Assembly (NCBI GenBank): GCA_028538565.1
Contig: JAPQWN010000001.1
Location: 38,208,001-38,272,000, forward strand
Reading direction: 5' to 3'
DNA length: 64,000 bases
Source: Umbellularia californica
Lineage: Eukaryota; Streptophyta; Magnoliopsida; Laurales; Lauraceae
Part shown: piece after piece, positions 21,389 to 33,404 of the stretch
How the letters are laid out: each line of letters starts with the position of its first letter
Position numbering within the stretch: the stretch's first letter is position 1
Program-made: the position numbers and the translations under genes
The notes under the pieces: generated by a model
Told to the model about the DNA's origin: nothing
Database searches by the model: none
The model's input: only the letters and a program-made list of their open reading frames with translations

Positions 21389-24300
21389 ATGGGTAAAGAT
21401 TCTTTTAGCCCGTTGATGAGTATTCTTCGTGAGAACAAGTTGACCGGCCCTAATTACGTAGATTGGAAGAGAAACCTTGACATAGTACTCACTGCTGAGG
21501 AGTACAAGTATGTCTTGGTAGAAAATTGTCCTGATATTGATACCAATTCTACTGAAGACCAGTTAGAGGCTGAAAGGAAATGGAAGAAAGCGAACAACAT
21601 GGCTAAATGCTACATGCTCGCTTCCATGTCCAACGTGTTGCAAACACAGCACGAGACTATGGACACAGCCTACGAAATCATGATGTCCTTGTCAGAAATG
21701 TTCGCAGACAAAAGCAGGCCAGCTAGGCAAGCTGCTATAAGGACCATCATGAATACTAGAATGGCTGAAGGAACACCTGTCAGAGATCATATGCTCAAGA
21801 TGATGGATTGTTTCAATGTAGCTGAGATTCTAGGGGCTGAGATTGATGGAGAGAGTCAAACCGATATGATTCTAGAAACTCTGCCGGATTCCTTCAATCA
21901 GTTCAAGCTCAATTTCAATATGAGCAAGATGGACATGACCCTTGCGGAGTTAATGAAGGAACTCCAGGCGGCAGAGGCCATCATGAAGCCCAAGGCCCAA
22001 GCCCATTTTTTCCAGTCTTTCTCTCATCTGAACCCGAAAGGGAAGAAGATGAAGAAGAAGAAGATCAAGGGAAAGGGACAGAAAAAGGGCAATGCTGGTA
22101 ATAGAAAGGACAAGGGTACAGATGATAAGCCCAAAGGGAAATGCTTCAAGTGTGGCCTCAAAGGTCATTGGAAGAAAGATTGTCCCAAGCTCAAAGGCTC
22201 AGTTAATAAAGGTACATCTTTTTCTTATTTCATTGAAACTTGTTTAGTGGTTGATTCTACTGACTCATGGATAGTAGACTCTGGAGCCACTAATCATATC
22301 TGCAATTCATTGCAGGGGTTTCAGATAATGCAGAAAATTGAGAAAGGGGAGTTTGCCTTTAGAGTTGGAACTGGAGCTAAAGTTTGGGCAGTTGCAGTGG
22401 GAAATGTTTCTCTACATTTTTCTAATGATAGGATTTTGGTTTTAAATAATGTTTTCTATGTTCCGGACATGAGGAAGAATTTAATTTCTGTTTCCAGACT
22501 TATTGAATTTAATTATTCAGTTTCTTTCCATTCTGGTGTTGATATCAGTAGAGATGGAAATATTATATGTTCCGGTAGAATACATGATAACTTATTTTAT
22601 ATAAACCCTATTGCTCCCACACTGCATAATGTACAACTGGAAAGTTCTACTTCCCTTAAGAGGAAGGTATCTTCAACCAATGACACCTATCTTTGGCACT
22701 TACGTTTGGGTCACATTAACCTAAAATGGATTCGGAGGTTGGTAGAAGATGGGCCCTTGAGCTCATTAGATTTCGAACCTTTTCCTCAGTGCGAATCATG
22801 TCTCAAGGGAAAGATGACCAAAAGGTCATTCTCTGGAAAGGGACTAAGAGCAAATGAGTTGTTAGAATTGGTTCACACTGATGTGTGTGGTCCTATGAAC
22901 AAACTAGCAAGAGGAGGATATGAGTATTACATCACCTTCACCGATGATTACTCTAGGTATGGATATGTCTATTTGATGCGACGCAAGTCTGAGGCGTTTG
23001 ATAAGTTCAAACAATTCAAGGCTGAGGCGGAGTTACAACTAGGGAAACATATCAAAGCCCTTCGATCTGATCGAGGTGGCGAATACCTCCTAGGTGAGTT
23101 CAAGGAGTACCTCACACAACAAGGGATTGTGTCTCAGTTGTCTGCACCGGGTACACCCCAGCAAAATGGTGTAGCAGAGAGAAGAAACCGTACTCTTCTT
23201 GATATGGTAAGGTCCATGATGAGTCATGCAACCCTACCTATATCTTTTTGGGGATATGCCTTAGAAGCAGCAGCATACATTTTAAATCTGGTACCATCTA
23301 AGTCAGTACCTAGGACACCGCAAGAAATGTGGACAGGTCGAAAACCTAGTTTAAGACATATCCACATTTGGGGTTGTCCAGCTTATGTACTGAATGATAA
23401 AGCTACCAAGCTAGAACCCAGATCGGAAATGTGCTACTTCATTGGGTATCCTAAGGGAACTAGAGGTGGCATCTTTTATCATCCAAAGGAGCAAAAAGTG
23501 CTCATCAGCACTCATGCTAGATACTTAGAGGATGATTGTATGATGCATCAAGAGCTTAGTAGTACAGAAACTCTTGAGGAGATTCTTCCTGAATCCCCTA
23601 TAACATCTGTACCAGATCCTGCAACAGTAGATGGACCGGATATTCCTTTAAACACTCCGGAGCCTCGTCGTAGTGGGAGAATTCCTAGACAACCAGATAG
23701 ATATCTAGGAGTGTCTTTAAAGACAGACTCTGAGGATATGGTTGAGGATCCTACTAGTTACGATGAAGCAGTAACGGATATAGATGCTGACATGTGGCAG
23801 CAAGCGATGAAATCTGAATTGGATTCCATGTATTCCAATCAAGTCTGGGAACTTGTAAATGCACCTGAAGGGATCAAACCCATAGGATGCAAGTGGATTT
23901 ACAAGAGGAAGAGAGGAGTGGACGGGAAGGTGGAAACCTTCAAAGCAAGACTGGTGGCGAAAGGATATACTCAGAAAGAGGGTATCGATTATGAGGAAAC
24001 CTTTTCACCAGTGGCTATGCTCAAGTCCATAAGGATTCTCTTAGCCATCGCATGTCATTATGACTACGAGATATGGCAAATGGATGTCAAGACAGCTTTT
24101 CTTAATGGAAGTCTTGACGAATGCATCTATATGATGCAACCAGAAGGTTTCATTGCTAGTAGCCAAGAGAACATGGTCTGTAAACTTAAGAAGTCCATTT
24201 ATGGACTTAAGCAAGCATCTAGGGCATGGAACATCAAGTTTGATCAGGCAGTCAAATCTTTTGGCTTTAATCAAAACATTGATGAACCATGTGTGTATAA

Positions 24301-25324
24301 GAAAGGAAGTGGTAATGCAGTCATATTTTTGGTCCTATATGTAGATGACATATTGCTCATTGGAAACGATGTAGGTGCACTATCATCCACAAAGGTTTGG
24401 TTATCATCTCAATTTCAGATGAAGGATTTGGGTGAGGCATGCTACATCTTAGGGATCAAGCTCCTGCGAGATCGCAAGAATAAGATGTTAGCCTTATCCC
24501 AATCTTCATATATTGAGAAGATATTGGTCAAGTTTAACATGCATGACTCCAAGAAGGGCTTGCTACCTTCTAGACATGGACTACCACTATCTCGAGATCA
24601 ATGTCCTAAGACACCTGATGAGATAGAGAACATGAAGAGAGTTCCATATGCATCAGCTGTTGGAAGTCTCATGTATGCAATGTTATGTACTAGACCAGAT
24701 ATTTGCTTTGCCGTCGACATGGTTAGCAGATATCAGTCAAACCCTGGACCTATGCATTGGACAGCTGTGAAACATATATTCAAGTATCTTCGGAGAACGA
24801 AAGATTATATGTTGACTTATCGAGCAGATGATTTAACGCCTTTGGCGTATACAGACTCAGATTTCCAATCAGATACGGATGCCAGAAAGTCAACCTCAGG
24901 ATATGTTTTTACTCTATCGGGAGGGGCTATTTCATGGAGAAGTGTTAAGCAAGATTGTATTACTGACTCTACCATGGAAGCAGAGTATGTGGCGGCAGCG
25001 GAAGCTGCAAAGGAAGCAGTATGGCTCAGGAAATTCCTTTTGGAATTAGGAGTTGTTTCTGCAGCAGAAAAACCGATTGTCATGCACTGCGACAACACAG
25101 GTGCGATAGCACAGTGTAAAGAGCCCCGGAATCACAAGAAAGGCAAGCACATTCAGAGAAAGTACCACTTGATCCGGGAATTCGTTCAGAATGGAGAAAT
25201 AGTTGTGGAGCAAATTGCCTCAGCTAATAACTTAGCAGACCCATTTACTAAGACTCTTACTGAGAAAGTCTTTACTTCTCATGTTGAGTCTATGGGAGTT
25301 AGATTAGGAAGTAGTGATCTTTAG
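21389..25324 (+). CDS. Copia gag-pol polyprotein
   Basis: 1311 codons with no stop or shift. Domains in order (residues from 21389): gag (1-240) with a basic Lys-rich stretch; zinc knuckle CFKCGLKGHWKKDC (252-265); aspartic protease VDSGATNH (Asp 297); a pre-integrase segment with WHLRLGHINL; integrase core with Asp 498, Asp 561 and Glu 597, a 35-residue D-E gap as the family requires; reverse transcriptase with YVDD (984-987); and RNase H with YTDSD, then MEAEY and HCDNTGA, ending LADPFTKTL. The order PR-INT-RT-RNaseH is diagnostic of Ty1/copia. The polyprotein is cleaved by its own protease in virus-like particles, and the products copy and insert the element. ATG 21389 is preferred over 21299 because the earlier 30 codons resemble no gag. 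All catalytic residues I could check are present. Confidence 0.97.
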   Translation: MGKDSFSPLMSILRENKLTGPNYVDWKRNLDIVLTAEEYKYVLVENCPDIDTNSTEDQLEAERKWKKANNMAKCYMLASMSNVLQTQHETMDTAYEIMMSLSEMFADKSRPARQAAIRTIMNTRMAEGTPVRDHMLKMMDCFNVAEILGAEIDGESQTDMILETLPDSFNQFKLNFNMSKMDMTLAELMKELQAAEAIMKPKAQAHFFQSFSHLNPKGKKMKKKKIKGKGQKKGNAGNRKDKGTDDKPKGKCFKCGLKGHWKKDCPKLKGSVNKGTSFSYFIETCLVVDSTDSWIVDSGATNHICNSLQGFQIMQKIEKGEFAFRVGTGAKVWAVAVGNVSLHFSNDRILVLNNVFYVPDMRKNLISVSRLIEFNYSVSFHSGVDISRDGNIICSGRIHDNLFYINPIAPTLHNVQLESSTSLKRKVSSTNDTYLWHLRLGHINLKWIRRLVEDGPLSSLDFEPFPQCESCLKGKMTKRSFSGKGLRANELLELVHTDVCGPMNKLARGGYEYYITFTDDYSRYGYVYLMRRKSEAFDKFKQFKAEAELQLGKHIKALRSDRGGEYLLGEFKEYLTQQGIVSQLSAPGTPQQNGVAERRNRTLLDMVRSMMSHATLPISFWGYALEAAAYILNLVPSKSVPRTPQEMWTGRKPSLRHIHIWGCPAYVLNDKATKLEPRSEMCYFIGYPKGTRGGIFYHPKEQKVLISTHARYLEDDCMMHQELSSTETLEEILPESPITSVPDPATVDGPDIPLNTPEPRRSGRIPRQPDRYLGVSLKTDSEDMVEDPTSYDEAVTDIDADMWQQAMKSELDSMYSNQVWELVNAPEGIKPIGCKWIYKRKRGVDGKVETFKARLVAKGYTQKEGIDYEETFSPVAMLKSIRILLAIACHYDYEIWQMDVKTAFLNGSLDECIYMMQPEGFIASSQENMVCKLKKSIYGLKQASRAWNIKFDQAVKSFGFNQNIDEPCVYKKGSGNAVIFLVLYVDDILLIGNDVGALSSTKVWLSSQFQMKDLGEACYILGIKLLRDRKNKMLALSQSSYIEKILVKFNMHDSKKGLLPSRHGLPLSRDQCPKTPDEIENMKRVPYASAVGSLMYAMLCTRPDICFAVDMVSRYQSNPGPMHWTAVKHIFKYLRRTKDYMLTYRADDLTPLAYTDSDFQSDTDARKSTSGYVFTLSGGAISWRSVKQDCITDSTMEAEYVAAAEAAKEAVWLRKFLLELGVVSAAEKPIVMHCDNTGAIAQCKEPRNHKKGKHIQRKYHLIREFVQNGEIVVEQIASANNLADPFTKTLTEKVFTSHVESMGVRLGSSDL

Positions 25325-25326
25325 TG

Positions 25327-25338
25327 CAAGTGGGAGTT
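25327..25338 (+). other. Copia polypurine tract
   Basis: CAAGTGGGAGTT lies directly before the 3' LTR and just after the gag-pol stop, where plus-strand synthesis is primed. CAAGTGGGAG is the common plant copia form. Confidence 0.85.
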
Positions 25339-27359
25339 TGTTGGGATTGGTGTATGCCCTAAAGCCCACTAGCTGTTTTTTTCTCTCTGTTACTGGATAT
25401 TTATTGGTTATATATATTGAAATGATTCTTTCTCTATAAACAGGTGTATATGTATGGTTGTGTGTAAGGCCCATTGTTTTCTAATAATTGAATCAGGTGT
25501 GAAGTGGCTTCACACAGATAGGTCTGATTCATGGATATTGGAAACAACAGATTAGTTCATAACTGAAAGATGGAGTTGGGCACTTCATCTTGGTATAAGT
25601 TATAATGAGATACTCTCCTATATAGGGTGACATACCTAAGTCACGGGAGGGCTTTCCCGGATCTATCTCATTAGTGCATGTGTCATGCATTGAACAGGAC
25701 CATTGTAGGTGTGATCTCTAAAATAGTACTATCACAGAGAGAGATCAAATCACCTCATGCTACTAAGTGACCGGTGCTCTTAATCTTGAGCATTTGTGGA
25801 TGAACTGACGAATTCAAGTTCTTGTGCTTTAATTCACTATGGGTGAGATTCTTTTCTTGGGTCAACAGCTCTGTGAGTTAGGTACTCGGGCTTGATCAGT
25901 TGGGACATGCAAATGCAATATAGAATCTATGCCATCTACTGATGGATTGATCGTCTCCTTAGAATTATCCGATTGATCATCAAAATCTAAGATCTTAGTA
26001 TATGGATGTTCCATATTGATATTGAACTTGTGGGTCGCTCCCTGGATCAAGAGAATAATATCAGGATGATGATTAAGTCAAGGATATGAAGTTCTAAGGT
26101 TTAAGATTTAATCGAGAAGGTTGATAGTACATCGGATAACCTAACTCGATTGAGGATGTTACATAGAGGGGCATTTAGGTCATTGCACTTAGTAGGTCGG
26201 AGACAACAGTCAATTTATGACTTGCTTATTTCATACTTAATATTTGTCCCTGGAGTGCAACCATAACTCTCTAGTGGAATGAGTTAAGGTTAAAATGGTC
26301 TTAATGTTGCTATGGGTTTAACATGGACATTTTGATCATTTTGGGAGCCAAGGGCAAATATGTCTTTTGGTCCCTTCTCTAGTCACTTTCCTATATTGGC
26401 ATGGTTTCCTAATATGATTAGGAGATGAGGTTGAATTATTTTATGGAAAAATAATTTTGAATTTAAATTCAAATAGGCCTTGATGGCATACATGAATTTA
26501 ATTCTAGACAAATTATGGACATGTGGGCCATAGTGTGGGCCATAGCATGTGGGACGTCCAACATAGGGATTTCTTAGTGTGGGGTCTCCAACTTTGAGTA
26601 GGTCTCTCTACTTGGAAGGTTGGACTCCTCCTTGGATAAGTATTCCTATAATAGAGTTTCCCTTAGAAACTTAAATTAGTAATTGTTGCACAACTAGGAT
26701 TACTAATTGCTAAGTTTAAGGGATATTCATCATAGTTTCCTTTTCTAATTTGGATTGTTTCTAAGAGGAAATTAATCTTAGGATTGAGCTTTCCTTTTAG
26801 GACTTCTAAGAGAATTAGTAGGAGAGACTTAATGGGAAAGGATTCCTTGCAATCTTCATAAAAGGAGGGAGCTTCCCTTGGGCGTGAATCACCTTAAAAC
26901 ACAAGAACAAAGCCCAAAACGTGGAGCCCTTGTTTCTCTTCTTTCTTGAGGAGATTTCCATCTCATATGATTCTAGAAACTCATCTCAAAAACCTAGATT
27001 AAGGTTCCACCACCTTAGCCAATCAGATTTGGAAGTGAGATAGAGGAGAAGATTAGAAGAAGAATAATTCCTGCAGAAATTCCTACAGCATAGTAGCTGA
27101 TTGCAGACCTGATCTTGTCCCTTTTGCATCAGATTTTCAGAGGTTTAAAGCTTGCAAATCTTTGAGGTAATAGTCTTCCATAATCTCCTTTTAATTAGAC
27201 ACATGTTGATCATGATTTCATGGAGTTTTTACGCGATTCTTTATGGCTGATTTCCGCTGCATAGTGCAGAAATCAGATTTTTTAAAATCTGTCATGCTTT
27301 GTATCAGCCATAGTTGTCTCTATATGAGTAGTTTCAGATCTGAATCGCGGTTTCCTTCA
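25339..27359 (+). repeat. Copia 3' LTR
   Basis: 2021 bp, the same length as the 5' LTR and nearly identical to it, ending CCTTCA and followed by tgact. Confidence 0.95.
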
Positions 27360-28200
27360 TGACTATCTATCAAAAGTAAGCATAAACCATCAAAAGATAT
27401 TAACTCCTAAGCATAATTTATCATACCTAAGTATCGATAGTAAAAAGAATGCTAAAATAAAAATTAAGAATGGAAGGTAGTACATTACGATGAAGAAAAA
27501 ACTATTATAGCATGTTAAGTATATAAACAAAGGGAATTAAGAGCATAAACAAAAGGAATAGCATTAACTTAGCTCTATCTAAAAGATCCAACCAAAATGA
27601 TTAGCACCCATTGGAGAAGACAAAGCTTTCATTACAAATCTTCAAATTTTATAAAGCTTTCATCACTTTCTGTCAACAATTGCTCTCAATTACATGAATA
27701 ACTTAAGTAAAGAGGAGGATGCTCTCCTTGCTTATGTGTCTAATGCTTAGAGCTCCTTTCCTTATATGGATGCATTTGCCTTGCACTATTTTGGTTTATT
27801 TCCAATGTGTGACTTCACAAGAATAAAAATATGAACATATGAATGTGATTCCCATGTTAGAAATGGCCTAACTTTGTCATTTCTTCATCAAATTTTCTTC
27901 CAAACTTATTCTTACTCTCTTTAACTCTCGAATCTCAACTTTAATCTTCAAATTAATCTTCAATTAACACCTACAAAGAGAAATTAACATAATTGAGAGT
28001 ATTTTCAAACATATTTTGTATGGAGGTTATTGGAACTCATATAAATGCATACAAATGGCCATCTATAATGAAAAGATATGAGTAAAGCATGATTGGGAGG
28101 ATATTTATTATTTTTCTACTAAAAATAGTGTTTTGAATTCTTTTATCTTTGTAAAATTATAAAATAATGTTATGAAAGTGTATCTTTTGTGAACTCATCA

Positions 28201-29946
28201 CACCCCCAAACCTACATTTTGCTAGTTCCGAGCAAAATAAAATAAAACTAACTATATGCAGAAAACAATAAAAAATCCTAACTCACTTTTGCAGGAATCG
28301 CGGTTGCACTTAGCTCGTGCAACAAGCCATTTAAACCCCTAAGTTTCCCATAGTGGAGGAGTTTTGTCTTGTGAGGGTTTTCAGTGAATAAATCCCATAA
28401 AATTCTTTTTATTTATATCCTCGGGTTTTTTGCAAGTTAATAAAAATGAGAGCGAGTTTAGAACACTATCCAATTGCTAAAAATCTTTCAATGATGCTCA
28501 AGTCCTGGAGTGTATTTGAGTGAGTTTAGCCAACACTTTTACGGTTTTGGGTTCTAAGAAAACACAACTTTGATCACCTTCTAAATCCATTCGTTTTGAC
28601 TTCAGCCTCACAGTCATACTCTCAGAAATAAAGTCGGGAAGATTTTCTGACTTATCACTCTATATGTGAGTATTGGCAAGGCCAAATGACTCACATATCT
28701 TTTGAGAATGAGGAATTTTTAGAGAATTTATCTCATGGAAAGAAAAACCATTTAACTAAGGGTGAAAATGCTCACTCAACTTCTCACTTGTTTAACATCC
28801 TAACTTTTCCTGAAATTCAATAGGTCTTTTATTGGTTGTAATGAGGTTAAGGGAAAGGGTTTGGTAAAATATGGAAAATGAGGTTTTAGGGTTTTTGAGA
28901 AGGTAAGGTCTTGAGTTTTCTTTGAAGGATTTTTCTTCGATTCAACTTCAGTTTTTCTTTTTCTCTCTTTTTATTTTCTTTTCTTCAGCATTTTTTTTTG
29001 TTTTCCGTTTTGTTTTTGTTTTTTTTTCTTTTTTCCGATAAGACTTTTTCCTTGGATAGTTCATGTGAAGTATCAACAATGCACACTTCCTTCTTTCTTC
29101 ATCTTTTCCTTACACTTCTCAAAAACAATGGGTTGAAGGCTTTTTATTTGGGTGGAGAGGCTTTGGGAATTTTTAAGGAAAAATGTATAAAGGATAATGG
29201 CTCAAAAAGGGTTACTATGGAAATGTTTTTATGGGTAGGTTTTTAATGGCCATGGGGTTTTAACTTTAGATTGCCTATCATCACTTTACCAGGTCTAGAA
29301 AGGTGCTCACAAGCTACAAGTCAAGGTTAGTTCGCAATTTTGATGACACCCTCAATGGTTGGAAAGAAATAGGCACTAATGAGATAAAAAGAAATGTGTT
29401 GAAAACTACGAGTTTAAGTAGCTCTTCATTCTACTCGGAATTAGAACAGAAAAGTCCTTACCCTGGAGGAATAAAAAGACTCTACACTCAATTTGTTTAG
29501 TCTCCACTAGTATTTGTCAGGGTCACTTAGATGTGCCCACTCTTCACTTGGACTACACTCACGTGGCTAAATGTGCAAGAATTTTTCCAAGACTTGATTT
29601 TGTGACATTCTTTTTAGGATTTGGATAGTATGGTAAACTAAGATTTCGAAAATTATTAACAAGCTAAAATCCCATGGAATTTTTTTTTTGTTTTGTTTTG
29701 TTTTTTTTTTTTTTTAAAAATTAAAAAAAAATTATTTAAAGGCAAATACATGTGTGCAATGCAGTACCACACACCCAAACCTAAATTAAAGATTGTCTTC
29801 AATGATATGCAATGCGAAATGATAAATGGACAAGGGTAAAAAGAAAAAAAAATTTGGAACACCTTACCATGGGTTGATGCAAAAAAAGAATATTGGGCTG
29901 CCTACCAACCAACGCTAAGTTTCACTTTGTCAGCCTGACATGACCC
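28201..29946 (-). other. Athila-type 3' non-coding region
   Basis: Between the pol end and the 3' LTR on the minus strand. It begins (minus) beyond the integrase C-terminus and ends in GTAGGTTTGGGGGTG at the LTR. Plus-strand T-rich runs occur at 28920-29040 and 29684-29716. Athila elements often carry an env-like frame here, but I see none; frames at 28998 and 29303 are short and unsupported. Confidence 0.5.
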
Positions 29947-29956
29947 TGAAAATTAC

Positions 29957-31171
29957 TTATGCAACATACACAAGGTCCTGAACAAGAGTCTCTTCAACAT
30001 CCTTGTCTTTAAGCTCTAAAAAAGGTTTCAAGCTTTGCCCGTTGACTTTAAAAATATCCCCATTCTTGGGGTTCTCAATCTCAATTGCCCCATGAAAATA
30101 GACAATGCACACAATAAAGGGTCCAGTCCAACGTGATCTCAGTTTTCCTGGAAAAAGAAGCAGGTGATAATTATACAGAAGAATTTTCATGCCCGGTTCA
30201 AAGGATTTCCTCAAGATAGATTGATCGTGGTTTCTCTTCATCCTATCCTTATAAATCTTGGAATTCTCATAGGCGTCATTTCTAAGTTCCTCCAGCTCAT
30301 TGAGATGCAACTTGTGTAGGTTACCGGCTTTAGCTAAATCAAAATTGAACATTTTGATGGCCTAGTAAGCACTATGCTCCAATTCTACCGGCAGGTGACA
30401 TGCTTTCCCAAAGACCAATCGATATGGAGACATTCCGATCGGGGTCTTATAGGCAGTCCGATAAGCCCATAAAGCATCTGTCAATCTTAAAGACCAATAT
30501 TTCCGGGTAGGATTGAATGTCTTTCCCAAATTTTGCTTTATTTGCCTATTAGACACTTCCACCTGTCCGCTAGTTTATGGGTGATACGGAGTAGCAACCT
30601 TATGAGTGATATAATATTTTTTCATCAGATTCTCGAAGGTGCTATTACAAAAATGACTCCCACCATCACTGATAATCGCCCTCGGGATACCAAATCTAGA
30701 AAAGATGTTTTCTTTAGTAAATTTAATAACCACGTGACGATCATTCTTTCTGGTTGGAATCACCTCTATCCATTTTGAGACATAATCTATAGCAAGCAAA
30801 ATGTATAAGTTGCTGAAGGAACTCGGAAATGGACCCATGAAGTCTATGCCCCAGACATAAAAAAATTCCACAATAAGCATCGGATTTAAGGGCATCATGT
30901 TCCTCCGTGTAATTCTGCCTAATTTATGGCAACGCTCAAAGTGCAAACAAAACGTGTGACAATCCTTGAAAAGGGTGGGCCAGTAAAATCCGCACTGCAA
31001 CACCTTTGCAGCGGTCTTCTTAGAACTAAAATGCCCACCACAAGCGTGGTCATGGCAGAATGATATCACACTTAAATAGTGCTTTTCCGAAATGTATCTC
31101 CTAATGATCTGGTTTGGACAGTACTTGAACCGGTATGGGTCATCAAAGAAGAAATGCTTAAACTTAGACAA
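29957..31171 (-). pseudogene. Athila-type integrase (pol C-terminal part), pseudogene
   Basis: Three minus-strand frames follow each other from 31171 down to 29957. The first has a zinc-binding segment (..HACGGHFSSKKTAAKVLQ.., then CLHFERCHKLG) and the integrase core (WGIDFMGPFPSS near 30835; IISDGGSHFCN near 30670). The next contains TPIGMSPYRLVFGKACHLP (about 30400-30450). The last, 29957-30352, is the C-terminal region with FNFDLAKAG, NELEELRNDAYENSKIYK and RWTGPFIV. In-frame breaks sit near 30357 and 30570. No chromodomain is seen, as expected for Athila. Confidence 0.8.
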
Positions 31172-32790
31172 AAACTTGGACCTATTCTATTTGGACCAGT
31201 GATCTGGCATCTGTCCAGTGACCGGGTAGTTAACGATATCCGCAAACCAAGGGAAATGGGAGACACTCAGTAACTGTTCATCTGGGAAACTTTCACTCAA
31301 TGGGGTGCTCTCATGCTCAATGTTTGTAGGTAGGAGAGATGGTCAGCTATAACATTTTCAGAACCTTTCTTGTCCTGAATCTCAAGGTCAAACTCTTGTA
31401 ACAGGATAATCTACCTAATCAGACGGGCTTTAGCATCGTTTTTCATCACCAGGTACCTAAGTGCCGAATGATCGGTATAAACTATGACCTTAGACCCAAT
31501 CAGGTAGGGTCTAAACTTCTCCAGGGCAAAGACGACAACTAACAGCTCTTTCTCTATGGTTATGTAATGCAGCTGAGCGTCATTCAAGGTCCTACTAGCA
31601 TAATATATGACATAGGGTGATTTGTTCACTCTCTATCCTAGCATAACCCCAAGAGCATGGTCAGAAGCGTCACACATGAGTTCGAAGGGAATTGTCCAAT
31701 TATGAGGCTTTATTATAGGAGTAGAGGTCAACTCCTTTTTCAATTGCTCAAATGCTTATAGACAAGGTTCATTGAAGACAAAAGGCACATCCTTAGATAA
31801 CAGATTGCTCAAGGGTGTAGCTATCTTGCTAAAATTCTTAATGAACCGTCTATAAAAACCTGCATGGCCCAAGAAAAATCTGATATTCTTCACCGTTTTT
31901 GGCGGCGGAAGGTTGGAAATGAGATCAATTTTGGCCTTGTCGACCTCAATACCATTCTTAGAAATAACATGGCCCAGGACAATTCCTCTTTTTTCATGAA
32001 ATGACGCTTCTCCCAATTCAAAACAAGATTCTTCTCTTGACATCTCACTAAAACAAGGTTCAGGTGATGCAAACATTCTTGGAAACTACTCCCATGGATA
32101 GAAAAATCGTCCATAAACACCTCTAAGAATCGCTCGACCATGTCCAAAAATGTGCTCATCATACACCTTTGAAATGTCACAGGTGCATTGCACAGCCCAA
32201 AAAGCATGCGCCTGTAGGCAAATATACCGAAAGGGCATGTAAAAGTTGTCTTATCCTGGTCCTCGGGTGCTATGGGTATATGATTATAGCCAGAGTATCC
32301 ATTAAGGAAACAATGAAAGGCATGACCGGCCAGTCTCTCAAGCATCTAGTCCATAAAGCATGCGCCAGTAGGCAAATGTACCGAAAGGGCATGTAAAAGT
32401 TGTCTTATCCTGGTCCTCGGGTGCTATGGGTATATGATTATAGCCAGAGTATCCATTAAGGAAACAATGAAAGGCATGACCGGCCAGTCTCTCAAGCATC
32501 TAGTCCATAAATGGGAGGGGAAAATGGTCTTTACTGGTGGCCGAGTTCAACCTTCAATAGTCAATGCACACTCGCCAGCCCGTCTGGGTCCTTGTGGGTA
32601 CTAACTCATTCCCCTCATGCTTTACAATAGTTATCCCGAACTTTTTTGGCATAACATGGACTAGGCTCACCAATGAGCTGTCCGAAATAGGGTAAATGAT
32701 ACCTGAATCCAACAGTTTCAGAACCTCCACTCTTATGACATCCTTCATTGATGGATTAAGACGCCTTTGTGGTTCTCTGGAAGTTTTTGC
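31172..32790 (-). pseudogene. Athila-type reverse transcriptase and RNase H, pseudogene
   Basis: The RT starts near 32748 (EVLKLLDSGIIYPISDSSLVS) and continues in 31890-32345 with FGLCNAPVTFQRCM and the catalytic box VFMDDF near 32108; RNase H follows at 31411-31629 (YASRTLNDAQLHY, VYTDHSALRYL). Frames shift near 31890-32076 and again at a 154-bp tandem duplication (32204-32511), and several stops interrupt the rest. 32791-32958 is a worn upstream part of the same gene, up to solo LTR A'. Confidence 0.8.
32204..32511. repeat. 154-bp tandem duplication within Athila-type RT
   Basis: GCATGCGCC.GTAGGCAAAT at 32204 recurs at 32358, and the following sequence repeats to CTAGTCCATAAA. The copies are nearly identical (C/A and A/G early on). 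154 is not a multiple of three, so it adds a frameshift. AAAGCATGCG at both junctions suggests short-homology slippage. Confidence 0.92.
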
Positions 32791-33404
32791 ATTTTCTTAC
32801 AAATGGATCCGATGTTGAACCACAGATGGGCTTATTCCTTTTATATCCACAATCGTCTAGCCTATAACCTTTTTGTGATCCTTTAGGATCTCAATCAATT
32901 GTTGTTCCTGAACTTCTTCTAGGTCCGAGGCTATAATGACGGGGAGGGTCTCGGCTGGTGTCGCAACCCCGGACCGGGTTTAGGGACCAATCCGGGATTG
33001 GGACTAATTGTGAAGTATGTGACATAAAAAGATCATAGGTATGTTTGATGCCAATGTGTACACAGGTCAATAAAAGAATACACATTACCCGTGTACATGA
33101 TTTCCCACAGGTGTCCGCGGTGAGGATTTCACAATAGCATGAATATTTGTTTAAGTGTGGAAGCGTGTAACAAATCAAGCATGTAATTCATTTCCATAAT
33201 AATAAGACTGATTGCATTTAAGTAATAAGTATCAGAATGAGCAATGTTCTATAGCGTAACCCAAAGGTACTGTTAAAGTTTGGACATATATCATTTAATT
33301 ACAATTCCCAAAATAGAGGCCAACAAAGGCCAATGTAAAGAAAACGATATGCACCAAAATATCAATTAGTGACACCCCCGAAATGTTTCGAATCTCAGCA
33401 ACTG

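Larger units (their letters stand above)
17658..27359 (+). mobile_element. Full-length Ty1/copia retrotransposon, apparently intact and young
   Basis: A 9702-bp element with two 2021-bp LTRs, a perfect initiator-tRNA-Met primer-binding site, a long leader with tandem repeats, one uninterrupted gag-pol frame (21389-25324), a polypurine tract and a perfect 5-bp target duplication. By eye the LTRs differ at about four positions (for example T/G near 17668/25349, G/A near 18650/26331, and T/C twice near 19498/27179). So few differences, with an open polyprotein, imply a recent insertion and possibly an autonomous copy. It sits in the LTR of a much older Athila-type element. I do not assign the copia lineage. 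Confidence 0.95.
16802..28200 (-). repeat. Athila-type 3' LTR, split by copia element
   Basis: On the minus strand the LTR is inferred to start TGATGAGTTC at 28200, just after a GGTTTGGGGG polypurine stretch (28201-28212), and to end AACAAACAACA at 16802, giving TG..CA ends and about 1692 bp once the copia insertion is removed. The segment near 16815-16890 (CCTGCAAGTATACGGTTGTC..) resembles the end of known Athila/Tat LTRs. No partner LTR is in the window, so borders are inferred. Confidence 0.55.

Noticed and set aside
28920..29250. T-rich stretch with an 82-codon plus-strand frame, possible host exon
   Set aside because: It sits in the 3' non-coding part of the Athila-type element, has no splice context or domain, and starts in a poly-T run.
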